Source: an uncultured Methylococcaceae bacterium
GTDB lineage: Bacteria; Pseudomonadota; Gammaproteobacteria; Methylococcales; Methylomonadaceae
Assembly: GCA_903903765.1 (NCBI GenBank)
Contig: CAIVAH010000234.1
Coordinates: 1-16,087 of the forward strand
Reading direction: 5' to 3'
DNA: 16,087 nt
Made by a program: the position numbers and the translations under genes. Below the pieces are notes generated by a model. The model did not search any database. It was given only the letters and a program-made list of their open reading frames with translations, and was not told the origin of the DNA. Shown here in pieces: positions 1 through 6,905 of this stretch (position 1 is its first letter; every line of letters starts with the position of its first letter).

Positions 1-355
1 ATAGTGTTTCATGGTTTAAATGCATTAACACAGCAGAACACAATATATTCTTAAAGCATTGTTCGTTAAGCATTTTAAGATCGGGTAGGGTATCTTTTAT
101 AAATTTTACTTCTGGGTAAAGTTGTTTGGCCTGATTTAACATGCCTGCAGAAGCATCAACACCCAGTGCTGGGTATCCCTGTTGATTTAACCAGAATGTA
201 TCGCGACCCATTCCACAACCCACATCAAGTGTTGGCGTGTTTTTTGTAAAGTACGCCGTTATCAATGCGTAAAGACGTGTTGGCGTTAAACCAGCATGTA
301 ACTTTGCGACTTGTTTTGCCTCAAGGTTGTAGGTATCTATGGTTAGTTTGTCCAT
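1..355 (-). CDS. Class I SAM-dependent methyltransferase (3' part missing at window edge)
   Basis: An open frame runs on the minus strand from an ATG at 353-355 to the window edge, giving the first 118 residues; the C-terminus lies outside. Motif I of Rossmann-fold methyltransferases is clear (LDVGCGMGRD, residues 43-52) and is followed by the acidic residue at the end of strand 2 (GVDAS, D67), which normally contacts the SAM ribose. A strand-4 region ILCSAVLMHL (105-114) resembles the SAVWMHL stretch of small soluble methyltransferases. The substrate cannot be told from this fragment. It points away from the dyad array at 388-631 and from the gene at 844, so the array lies in the shared upstream region of two divergent genes. 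The methyltransferase fold is confident; the specific role is unknown. Confidence 0.85.
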   Translation of the reverse strand, partial: MDKLTIDTYNLEAKQVAKLHAGLTPTRLYALITAYFTKNTPTLDVGCGMGRDTFWLNQQGYPALGVDASAGMLNQAKQLYPEVKFIKDTLPDLKMLNEQCFKNILCSAVLMHLNHETL

Positions 356-387
356 GATAGTATGTATGTCTGCTTAATTATTGGTAA

Positions 388-631
388 TTTGTAAATCAAC
401 ATTATAAAGTCTGACGCTGAATTTATGATGCGCTCTCTTAAAACTTTGTAAGCACTCATCGCAAAATTGTTAGGTGTTGAAACATTTTGTATCTAGTTGT
501 TACAAAATTGCGGGGTCAGGTAAAAACTTTGTAAGCACGTGTTACAAAATTGTTGGGCGTTAAAAAATCTTGTAATCACTTGTTACAAAAATGTGGAGTC
601 AGGTTAAAATTTTGTAAACAGGCATTGCAAA
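388..631. repeat. Array of TTTGTAA-N7-TTACAAA dyads at 41/42-base spacing
   Basis: Five 21-base inverted repeats with a 7-base centre start at 445, 486, 528, 569 and 611, so the steps are 41, 42, 41 and 42 bases. The copy at 528-548 is a perfect dyad (TTTGTAA/TTACAAA); those at 486 and 569 have one changed base; those at 445 and 611 have a weaker right arm (TCGCAAA, TTGCAAA). A sixth, TTTGTAA-N7-TTATAAA, sits at 388-408, 57 bases before the first regular copy. The linkers alternate in two types: ATTGTTGGGCGTT-like after copies 1 and 3, and a GGGGTCAGGT-like type after copies 2 and 4. The true tandem unit is therefore 83 bases containing two related halves. The spacing is close to four helical turns, which would suit a protein binding one face of the DNA. 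The dyads could equally form RNA hairpins. Confidence 0.85.
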
Positions 632-831
632 AAGGTTTGGTATTTAATCAATTAGTCTGTCTTAGGTTTTTATTTTTAAATTAAATAACTGTAATATATC
701 ATCAAGATAGAAGAAAATGTCGGCAAATTTAACTAAATTTCTCGTCATTTATTGGAAATAAACTTGGAAATCTCAGGAAATATCCTATCCTTAAAAGTGG
801 CAACACATTCTGGTTGCTAACCCATCTTTTT

Positions 832-836
832 AAGGA
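832..836 (+). promoter_or_regulatory. Ribosome binding site deciding the start at 844
   Basis: AAGGA lies seven bases before ATG 844. The longer reading from TTG 814 has no comparable site, so the ATG is preferred. Confidence 0.7.
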
Positions 837-843
837 AAAGATA

Positions 844-1458
844 ATGAGAATACTTAAAGCATTAATCGATATTGTTAGGTTTGCAATCCCTGAAAAAATA
901 GTTTCTTATCGCAACATTATTTCAAAATTAACGGGTAATCCGTATTATGTCGCTCCCTATATCCCTTTAGCAGAGGCTACTTTAGCAATAAATGCACTAG
1001 AAACAGCGTATATAGCGGCTCAAGATGGTAGCCACATGGCTAACTCCAGTATGCATGACAAAGAGTTACTTGTAGATAATAACTTTCGGGTTTTAGCCCA
1101 TTATGTTAATCAAATTGCTAATGGTGATGAAACCAAATTGTTAAGTAGTGGTTTTAATATTAGTAAAGAGTGGACACCAATAACTAAGCCAATTTTATCA
1201 GTCGTTGATGGCCCTCATCCAGGCTCGGCGCAAGCAAGTACTACTTCGCTTGATGGACCAGGTGTGCATGTTTGGCAAATTCATAAAGGTGGTTTACCGT
1301 TGTTAGAAACTGAATGGGAGACCGTTAAAATGTCGCCAGCTGCTAGTACAGTGATAGAAGATTTAGAGATTGGTACTTTTCTTGCCGTTAGAGTATGTGC
1401 AGTAACCGCTAAAGGTACTTCTGAATATTGTATCCCCGTGGTAAAACTAATTAATTAG
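844..1458 (+). CDS. Hypothetical protein with fibronectin type III-like C-terminal domain
   Basis: This 204-residue protein has no signal peptide or membrane segment. An N-terminal helical half (about 1-105) contains GNPYY (31-35), LAINALETAYIAAQDG (47-62) and VNQIANGDETKLLSSGFNISK (88-108). This pattern matches, from memory, a family of roughly 200-residue proteins found in Bacteroidetes and scattered proteobacteria, built around NGDE and SGF.xSK motifs. The C-terminal half (about 115-204) looks like a fibronectin-III sandwich, with W144 in strand B, a central W158 and an LEIGTFLAVRVCAVTAKG stretch like the F/G strands. The family's function is not known to me. The gene stands alone between AT-rich flanks, faces nadB and shares a terminator with it. 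A longer reading from TTG 814 is possible but lacks a ribosome site. Confident as a gene, moderate for the family. Confidence 0.75.
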   Translation: MRILKALIDIVRFAIPEKIVSYRNIISKLTGNPYYVAPYIPLAEATLAINALETAYIAAQDGSHMANSSMHDKELLVDNNFRVLAHYVNQIANGDETKLLSSGFNISKEWTPITKPILSVVDGPHPGSAQASTTSLDGPGVHVWQIHKGGLPLLETEWETVKMSPAASTVIEDLEIGTFLAVRVCAVTAKGTSEYCIPVVKLIN

Positions 1459-1467
1459 TGCTCAGTT

Positions 1468-1499
1468 AAAGCTTTAAGCATAATGCTTAAAGCTTTTTT
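1468..1499 (+). terminator. Rho-independent terminator between convergent genes
   Basis: A perfect 12-base stem (AAAGCTTTAAGC, 1468-1479, with GCTTAAAGCTTT, 1485-1496) and a five-base loop end in a T6 run at 1494-1499. It lies nine bases after the stop of the gene at 844 and just beyond the end of nadB on the other strand. It clearly suits the plus strand; the minus strand has only a short T run, so its use by nadB is less certain. Confidence 0.85.
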
Positions 1500-1504
1500 A
1501 TGTC

Positions 1505-3106
1505 TTAAGGTTTAAGAATTGTGTTTTTTGCAGGGTGGTTTTGATCCGTTTCAGGATAATCTAAGGTGTAATGTAGGCCTCTACTTTCTTTACGTTCTAA
1601 AGCGCAGCGGATGATTAATTCTGCCACAATCACAAGATTACGTAACTCCAATAAATCGCTAGTCACTCTAAAATTAGTGTAATAATCGGCAATTTCTTTT
1701 TTTAGTAATTTAACGCGGTTAAGTGCCCGCATCAAACGCTTATCGGTTCTTACAATACCGACATAGTCCCACATAAAATGGCGTAATTCATTCCAGTTAT
1801 GCGAAACCACTACTTCTTCATCTGAATCACTAACCTGAGACTCATCCCAATCGGGTATCGTGCAAGTGATTTGGATTTGTGGCAGTTTTTTTAGGATGTC
1901 TTCACTAGCACGTTCTGCAAAAACTAAACATTCTAGTAAAGAATTACTGGCCATGCGATTTGCGCCATGTAATCCAGTACACGCTACTTCGCCTACGGCA
2001 TACAAATTTTCTATATCGGTGCGGGCATAGTTATCGGTTACCACACCGCCACAGGTGTAATGTGCCGCAGGTACAACAGGAATAGGTTGTTTTGTAATAT
2101 CAATATCAAATTCAAGACATTGTTGATAGATGGTCGGAAAGTGTTCTTTAATAAACTCGGCGGGTTTATGGCTTATATCCAGATAAACACATTCAATACC
2201 GCGTTTTTTCATTTCATGGTCTATGGCTCGGGCTACAATATCTCTGGGGGCTAATTCGCCACGGGCATCAAATTTATGCATAAATGACGAGCCATCAGCT
2301 AACACTAATTTGCCGCCTTCGCCTCGTAATGCTTCACTGATTAAAAAATTGCGGGCTTCAGGGTGGTAAAGGCAGGTGGGATGAAATTGCATAAATTCCA
2401 TATTACTCACTTGACAGCCTGCTCGCCATGCTAAAGCAATGCCGTCACCCGTAGAACTGTGTGGGTTGGTGCTGTAGGTATAGGCCATGTTAGCGCCACC
2501 GGTAGCCAATACCACGATCTTAGCTTTAATGGTTTTAACATGGTTAGATTCAGAATCCAAAACATAAGCACCAATCACTTGTTTTTTATCTGAATCTTCT
2601 TGTTTTTGAGTGATTAATTCAATAACACTATGGTCTTCTAATAAAGCAATATGACTGTGTTCTTTCGCTCTTTCAATCAATGATAAGGATACCGCTTTGC
2701 CCGTAGCATCTGCAGAGTGCACAATACGACGATGCGAGTGTCCACCCTCTCGATTTAAATGTAATTGGATTTCTCCGGCTAAATTTTGTTCTTCGGTAAA
2801 CACGACACCTTGTGCCAATAACCATTCAATGGAACTTTTACCATGTGCCACTGTCAGTCTTACAATGTCTGGGTCACACAGGCCAGCTCCTGCATCTAAC
2901 GTATCGGCAATATGAGATTCTAAAGAATCGCCTTCGTCAAAGACGGCAGAAATACCGCCTTGTGCATAATAGGTGCTGGATGAAGTGAGGGCAAATTTAG
3001 ATAAAACGGCGATGTTATCGATTTGCTCTGCAAGTCTAAGAGCTAAACTAAGACCTGCTCCACCACTGCCAATGATAAGAACGTCATAATTTATTGAGTT
3101 GGGCAT
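1505..3106 (-). CDS. nadB: L-aspartate oxidase
   Basis: NadB is the FAD enzyme that oxidises L-aspartate to iminoaspartate, the first step of de novo NAD synthesis in the cytoplasm, ahead of quinolinate synthase NadA. The 533 residues are the normal family length. Visible motifs are the dinucleotide-binding [13 protein letters not shown] (13-25), [12 protein letters not shown] (44-55), E120 in NREGG, FMQFHPT with H242, EALRGEGG (258-265), [11 protein letters not shown] with R288, AHYTCGGV with H349, and the FAD-binding C-terminal part [22 protein letters not shown] (368-389). E120, H242, R288 and H349 correspond to the substrate-binding and catalytic set of the E. coli enzyme. It is divergent from rpoE, the same arrangement as in E. 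coli and Pseudomonas. The ATG at 3104-3106 fits the family N-terminus. Very confident. Confidence 0.97.
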   Translation of the reverse strand: MPNSINYDVLIIGSGGAGLSLALRLAEQIDNIAVLSKFALTSSSTYYAQGGISAVFDEGDSLESHIADTLDAGAGLCDPDIVRLTVAHGKSSIEWLLAQGVVFTEEQNLAGEIQLHLNREGGHSHRRIVHSADATGKAVSLSLIERAKEHSHIALLEDHSVIELITQKQEDSDKKQVIGAYVLDSESNHVKTIKAKIVVLATGGANMAYTYSTNPHSSTGDGIALAWRAGCQVSNMEFMQFHPTCLYHPEARNFLISEALRGEGGKLVLADGSSFMHKFDARGELAPRDIVARAIDHEMKKRGIECVYLDISHKPAEFIKEHFPTIYQQCLEFDIDITKQPIPVVPAAHYTCGGVVTDNYARTDIENLYAVGEVACTGLHGANRMASNSLLECLVFAERASEDILKKLPQIQITCTIPDWDESQVSDSDEEVVVSHNWNELRHFMWDYVGIVRTDKRLMRALNRVKLLKKEIADYYTNFRVTSDLLELRNLVIVAELIIRCALERKESRGLHYTLDYPETDQNHPAKNTILKP

Positions 3107-3180
3107 ATATTATAATTGTTGTAGAGTTGTAGCTTAGTGGAACAGGATTATGGATAATAACGCTTTTTATAGCGATAACA

Positions 3181-3224
3181 CAATTTTGTATTTCAAAGAA
3201 CTTTATAAAATTGTTTTTGTCCAT
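3181..3224 (+). promoter_or_regulatory. Putative sigma-E-type promoter of rpoE within a near-perfect inverted repeat
   Basis: GAACTT at 3198-3203 matches the RpoE/AlgU -35 consensus. Sixteen bases later TCCAT (3220-3224) is a partial match to the TCTGA-type -10. Autoregulation of rpoE by such a promoter is established for this sigma family. The -35 lies in the centre of an inverted repeat, CAATTTTGTA (3181-3190) and TATAAAATTG (3204-3213), with one mismatch. The predicted transcript start is only about a dozen bases before GTG 3244, which is short and lowers confidence. Confidence 0.45.
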
Positions 3225-3232
3225 TAGTTTGT

Positions 3233-3238
3233 GAAGAG
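3233..3238 (+). promoter_or_regulatory. Probable ribosome binding site for the rpoE GTG start at 3244
   Basis: GAAGAG lies five bases before GTG 3244, which opens the frame encoding the N-terminal residues expected of RpoE. No equivalent site precedes the TTG at 3330 that starts the downstream frame. Confidence 0.5.
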
Positions 3239-3243
3239 TGACA

Positions 3244-3830
3244 GTGGTTCAACATATTAAATACAGTGAACAATCAGATGAAGATTTGGTAACGCTGGTT
3301 CAGGGGGTAATAAATCAGCATTTGATTTTTTGGTGCTTAAATATCAGCACAGAATAGTACATTTGGTAAATGGTTATATTAAGGACCCTTCCGAGGCGCA
3401 AGACGTGGCTCAGGAGTCTTTTATTAAGGCCTATCGTGCTTTAGGCAGCTTTAGAGGTGATGCGGCTTTTTATACTTGGCTGTATAGAATTGCGATTAAT
3501 ACCGCAAAAAATTATTGCTTAGCAAGATCAAGACGCAGTGCCTCTCAAGAGGTTGATATTCAAGATGCTGAAGCCATAGAGCATGCTCCGCAATTACATG
3601 GCTTGGACTCGCCAGAGGGCTTGCTATTAACACAAGAAATTATGGATACCATTAAAACAGCGTTAGCAACATTACCAGAAGAAATGCGTATGGCCATTGA
3701 GTTACGTGAGTTTGATGGTTTAAGTTATGAAGAAATTGCAGAGGCAATGGATTGTCCCGTGGGTACGGTTCGTTCGCGCATATTTAGAGCGCGAGCAACA
3801 ATCGATAATATGATAAATCCTTTGTTATAA
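3244..3830 (+). CDS. rpoE: RNA polymerase sigma-E factor (RpoE/AlgU), frame broken at a G5 run
   Basis: An ECF sigma factor that directs envelope-stress transcription and is held inactive by RseA/MucA. Two frames must be joined. The first runs from GTG 3244 and encodes ...SDEDLVTLVQ, and would stop at 3355-3357. The second carries on as GNKSAFDFLVLKYQHRIV to the stop at 3828-3830. They meet at a G5 run (3303-3307), where one base appears to be missing. The join gives 195 residues, close to the 193 of Pseudomonas AlgU, with VQxGxKxAFD in register. Region 2 is clear (DVAQESFIKAYRAL, about 54-67; FYTWLYRIAINTAKN, 76-90), and region 4.2 has LSYEEIAEAMDCPVGTVRSR (160-179). Without a shift, only a 166-residue protein from TTG 3330 lacking region 1.2/2.1 would be made. 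The cause may be a sequence error, a real mutation or frameshifting. The family call is certain; the intact state is not. Confidence 0.88.
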
Positions 3831-3831
3831 C

Positions 3832-3835
3832 AGGG
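3832..3835 (+). promoter_or_regulatory. Ribosome binding site for rseA
   Basis: AGGG eight bases before ATG 3844 supports that start over the upstream GTG at 3835, which has no site of its own. Confidence 0.6.
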
Positions 3836-3843
3836 TGATCTTG

Positions 3844-4383
3844 ATGAATGAAGAATTAATTCGAAAACTATCTCTATATATTGATGATGAATTGGAGTTT
3901 GATGAGCGCTTAGCGTTTCAAAAGAAATTGCTAAAAGATCCAGAGTTGCAAGCCTGTTTAAAGCGTTATCAGTTAATTGGGCACGGTATCAAGTCGGCAT
4001 CAACTGTTGCTTCAAGCACTGGTTTTTTAGAGTCGATAAAAATACAGTTAGAGCAAGAACCCATCTATTTTATTCCGCAGCAAAAAACTAAGCATAAATA
4101 CTTTAAATCGTTGGCTTTAGTCGCTTCAGTAACTACGGTGGCTATTATATCGGCCTATTCAGTCAAATTTATGCAGCAGGGGCAGGGGGCTCAACAAACT
4201 CCCGTGTTGCAAGTTGCAAAAAATCTGGTTACAAAGCCGCAGCCTGCTGCTTCGTCAACCTTTGAGTATCCACTCAATAAACAAATTAAAGATTATTTGC
4301 AGGCGCATAACGAAGGTTTAAAAGCAACCCCCGAGTTATCGTATCAGCCTTATACTCAATTAAGTTCGTATAACCAGAGATAG
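3844..4383 (+). CDS. rseA: Anti-sigma-E factor, RseA/MucA family
   Basis: A 179-residue single-pass inner-membrane protein that sequesters RpoE. The N-terminal cytoplasmic domain (1-50) has the LSLYIDDELEFDE and KDPELQACLKRYQLIGHGIKS pattern of the RseA/MucA sigma-binding domain. One membrane segment spans about 89-108 (SLALVASVTTVAIISAYSVKF). A short periplasmic tail (110-179) ends with a YLQAHNEG...YQPYTQLSSY segment like the MucA C-terminus, the part cleaved in the DegS/RseP cascade in related bacteria. It starts 13 bases after rpoE and its stop codon is 44 bases before the mucD ATG, so the three genes look like one operon. rseB/mucB, the usual periplasmic partner, is not next to it. Sequence similarity is low, as is typical of the family; position and topology make the call firm. 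Confidence 0.9.
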   Translation: MNEELIRKLSLYIDDELEFDERLAFQKKLLKDPELQACLKRYQLIGHGIKSASTVASSTGFLESIKIQLEQEPIYFIPQQKTKHKYFKSLALVASVTTVAIISAYSVKFMQQGQGAQQTPVLQVAKNLVTKPQPAASSTFEYPLNKQIKDYLQAHNEGLKATPELSYQPYTQLSSYNQR

Positions 4384-4418
4384 TGATCTGTTTTATATAT
4401 TTTTTTACCTTTAAGAAT

Positions 4419-4422
4419 GGAG
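4419..4422 (+). promoter_or_regulatory. Ribosome binding site deciding the mucD start
   Basis: GGAG five bases before ATG 4428. The upstream GTG at 4383 would add 15 residues ahead of an evident signal peptide and has no ribosome site. Confidence 0.75.
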
Positions 4423-4427
4423 TTTTT

Positions 4428-5837
4428 ATGTTAAAGAAATTAGGCTGGAGTGTTTTTTTAATATTTCTGTTTAATCAATCTGTATGGGCGCAGTTGCCAG
4501 ATTTTACCGAGATGGTAAAAACCAATGGCGTGGCAGTTGTTAATATCAGTACGACTCAAAAACCTAAACCTGAAATACCTGATGGTCAAAAACAACCTCC
4601 ATTACCTGAGGGTATGCCCCCAGAAATGGAAGAGTTGTTTAAGCATTTTTACAATAATCCCGATGGGGGTAATGGCGGAAATGGGGGCGATGCGCAGTCA
4701 TTAGGCTCTGGATTTATTATTTCTAAAGACGGTTATGTATTAACCAATCATCATGTTGTTAAAGATGCTGATGAAATTATTGTTAAATTTACTGATAGAC
4801 GTGAATTAGTTGCTAAATTGATTGGTTCTGATGAGCGTACTGATGTGGCAGTTTTAAAAGTAGAGGCGAATGATTTGCCTGCGGTCACAATTGGTGATCC
4901 TAATAAAATGCAAGTGGGTGAATGGGTATTAGCGATTGGTTCGCCCTTCGGTTTCGAACAGTCGGTAACTGCCGGCATTGTCAGTGCAAAAGGTCGTAGT
5001 TTACCGGGTGGGAATTATGTGCCCTTTATTCAAACGGATGTAGCTATTAATCCTGGTAATTCAGGGGGACCTTTGTTTAATATGGAAGGTCAGGTTGTCG
5101 GTATTAATTCGCAAATATATAGCCGCACCGGTGGGTTTATGGGCTTATCATTTTCTATTCCTATGGATGTGGTAATGAATGTCGTAAATCAAATTAAAGC
5201 GAGTGGTAAAGCAGCTCATGGTTGGCTAGGTGTGCAAATTCAAGATGTAACGCGTGAACTTGCTGAATCATTTGGGATGAAAAAACCGCAAGGTGCATTA
5301 GTTTCAAAGGTGATGCCAAACAGTCCAGCAGAAAAAGCGGCCTTACAAATTGGGGATATTATTATTGAATTTAATGGTCAGTCCATTGATAAGTCTGGTG
5401 ATTTACCACCCATGGTAGGTATGACGCCTATTCATGATAAAGCGACTTTAAAAATCTTACGTCAAGGCTCCGAAAAAACGGTTAACTTTGATATTGGCTT
5501 ATTACCTGATCAAGCTGGTAAAGCGGAACCTAATAAAGTAGAAAAAGCTAAAGCCGCTAATCGTATTGGGTTAACAGTATCTGATTTAAGTGCAGAAGAA
5601 AAAGACGCCTTACAAATTACTAAAGGTGGTGTTTTAGTGCAAAGCGTTGCAAATGGCCCAGCTAAGAATGCCGGAATTTTACAAGGTGATGTCATATTAC
5701 GTATCGCAAATGCTGTGATTAGTGATGTGGCTAGTTTTGACAAAGCGATTAAAGATATTCCGGTGGGTAAATCAGTGGCGTTGTTAATTCAGCGTCGTGG
5801 AAGTCCGGCTTTTATAGCACTTAAAATAGATAAGTAG
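4428..5837 (+). CDS. mucD: Periplasmic serine protease/chaperone, DegP/MucD (HtrA) family
   Basis: An exported HtrA-type Do protease that degrades or refolds misfolded envelope proteins and damps the sigma-E response. From ATG 4428 it has 469 residues, a usual length. A signal peptide covers 1-21 (KKLG, hydrophobic SVFLIFLF, cleavage after VWA). The trypsin-like domain follows with the complete triad: H109 in TNHHVV, D139 in ERTDVAVLKV and S212 in NPGNSGGP. Two PDZ domains come after it (about 263-360 with GWLGVQIQDV and SPAEKAALQIGDII; about 378-465 with GPAKNAGILQGDVILRI). A Gly/Asn-rich linker (79-88) precedes the protease domain. It follows rseA directly, where Pseudomonas has mucB-mucC-mucD, and ends at a strong terminator. 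The symbol mucD is chosen by context; degP or htrA would serve equally. Confidence 0.95.
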   Translation: MLKKLGWSVFLIFLFNQSVWAQLPDFTEMVKTNGVAVVNISTTQKPKPEIPDGQKQPPLPEGMPPEMEELFKHFYNNPDGGNGGNGGDAQSLGSGFIISKDGYVLTNHHVVKDADEIIVKFTDRRELVAKLIGSDERTDVAVLKVEANDLPAVTIGDPNKMQVGEWVLAIGSPFGFEQSVTAGIVSAKGRSLPGGNYVPFIQTDVAINPGNSGGPLFNMEGQVVGINSQIYSRTGGFMGLSFSIPMDVVMNVVNQIKASGKAAHGWLGVQIQDVTRELAESFGMKKPQGALVSKVMPNSPAEKAALQIGDIIIEFNGQSIDKSGDLPPMVGMTPIHDKATLKILRQGSEKTVNFDIGLLPDQAGKAEPNKVEKAKAANRIGLTVSDLSAEEKDALQITKGGVLVQSVANGPAKNAGILQGDVILRIANAVISDVASFDKAIKDIPVGKSVALLIQRRGSPAFIALKIDK

Positions 5838-5861
5838 TTTTAGTAGTCGATTAACATAAGC

Positions 5862-5890
5862 AAGCCTCACACGAAAGTGTGGGGCTTTTT
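5862..5890 (+). terminator. Rho-independent terminator of the rpoE-rseA-mucD operon
   Basis: An 11-pair stem (AAGCCTCACAC, 5862-5872, with GTGTGGGGCTT, 5877-5887, one G-U pair) with a GAAA tetraloop is followed by a T5 run (5886-5890). It lies 25 bases after the mucD stop. Confidence 0.92.
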
Positions 5891-5971
5891 GCTGTAAACA
5901 TGCCACAGTTTTGCTTATTTAGTTTAAAATCGTCAGACTTATTTGGCTCCGATTTTTAAATAAATATTAGA

Positions 5972-6904
5972 ATGCAAACCCCTGCAAGTGAAATAATTTC
6001 CACTCTTTCTACCCTGCGAGACTATATTCGTTGGGCTTCTAGTCGTTTTACCCAGGCTCAAATTAGTTTTGGTCAAGGCACTGTTGCCGCATTGGATGAG
6101 GCGGCGGCTTTAGTTTTATATACGGTGCATCAACCTTACAATTTATCAGAAGACTATTTTGATTGCGTTTTAACCTTAGCAGAGCGCCAAGCTGTGTTTG
6201 ATATAGTTAATAAACGTATCAATGATAGAATTCCGGCCGCGTATTTAACCAACGAATCTATTTTTGCGGGTTTGTCTTTTTATGTGGATTCTAGAGTATT
6301 AGTGCCTAGGTCACCTATTGCCGAACTCATTGAACAACGCTTTGCGCCTTGGGTAGAAGAAGAGAGCGTAACGCGCATTTTAGATTTATGTACGGGTAGT
6401 GCTTGCATTGCCTGTGCTTGTGCTTATGCTTTTCCACAGGCTTGGGTCGATGCCGTTGATTTATCTGCAGATGCCTTGGCTGTCGCTGCGATTAATGTTC
6501 AAAATCATCAATTAGAAGATTCGGTGACTTTATATCAATCAGACTTATTTACCGATTTAATTGTTCACCCCTACGATATTATTGTTAGCAATCCACCTTA
6601 TGTCGCTCAGCAAGAATGGGAACAGTTGCCACAAGAATATCATTTGGAACCTGATATGGCGTTTAAAGGGGGCGTGACGGGTTTAGATTTAGTGATACGC
6701 ATTCTGGTAGATGCTAATGCGTATTTAGCAGAGCAGGGCATTTTAGTAGTTGAAGTAGGTAGCAGTGCCCAAACATTACAAGATACTTTCCCAGATGTGC
6801 CGTTTTATTGGTTAACCTTTGAAAGAGGCGGAGATGGTGTGTTCTTATTAACAGCAGAACAAGTTGATCATTATCACGAATTATTTTTAGCGGCTTTAGG
6901 TTAA
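5972..6904 (+). CDS. prmB: Ribosomal protein L3 N5-glutamine methyltransferase
   Basis: PrmB transfers a methyl group from SAM to the side-chain nitrogen of a glutamine in ribosomal protein L3. The 310 residues are the usual length. The N-terminal helical domain (1-105) is followed by [10 protein letters not shown] (111-120), a sequence that marks PrmB and not the release-factor enzyme PrmC. SAM motif I is [11 protein letters not shown] (137-147), and the glutamine-binding NPPY is at 207-210. Motif I has alanine where PrmB usually has a second glycine (GSGCIA). The ATG at 5972 has no clear ribosome site, and the 80 bases between it and the preceding terminator have no promoter I can defend. 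One base separates its stop from the aroC start, a pairing also known in enterics. Confidence 0.93.
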   Translation: MQTPASEIISTLSTLRDYIRWASSRFTQAQISFGQGTVAALDEAAALVLYTVHQPYNLSEDYFDCVLTLAERQAVFDIVNKRINDRIPAAYLTNESIFAGLSFYVDSRVLVPRSPIAELIEQRFAPWVEEESVTRILDLCTGSACIACACAYAFPQAWVDAVDLSADALAVAAINVQNHQLEDSVTLYQSDLFTDLIVHPYDIIVSNPPYVAQQEWEQLPQEYHLEPDMAFKGGVTGLDLVIRILVDANAYLAEQGILVVEVGSSAQTLQDTFPDVPFYWLTFERGGDGVFLLTAEQVDHYHELFLAALG

Positions 6905-6905
6905 T

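Larger units (their letters stand above)
356..843. other. Gene-less AT-rich divergent intergenic region
   Basis: About 490 bases separate the start codons of two divergent genes. The left two-thirds holds the dyad array described separately (388-631). The right part (632-830) is very AT-rich and I see no coding frame, tRNA or other RNA gene in it. A weak sigma-70-like pair, TTGGAA at 764-769 and TATCCT at 786-791 with 16 bases between, could serve the gene at 844, but each hexamer matches only four consensus positions. No transposase fragment is visible. Confidence 0.6.

Noticed and set aside
388..631. Possible CRISPR array in the repeated region
   Set aside because: The units are 41/42 bases of diverged dyads whose linkers also repeat; there are no unique spacers of constant length and no cas genes.
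2697..2915. Plus-strand open frames inside nadB (also 2060-2254)
   Set aside because: They lie opposite conserved nadB coding sequence, lack ribosome sites and encode no recognisable domain.
3107..3116. TATAAT on the minus strand just before the nadB start as its -10 box
   Set aside because: It would place the transcript start within the nadB start codon, and no -35 element lies at the right distance.
4660..4700. G-rich stretch in mucD as a phase-variable tract
   Set aside because: The runs are short (up to five G) and encode an in-frame Gly/Asn linker; the frame is intact on both sides.
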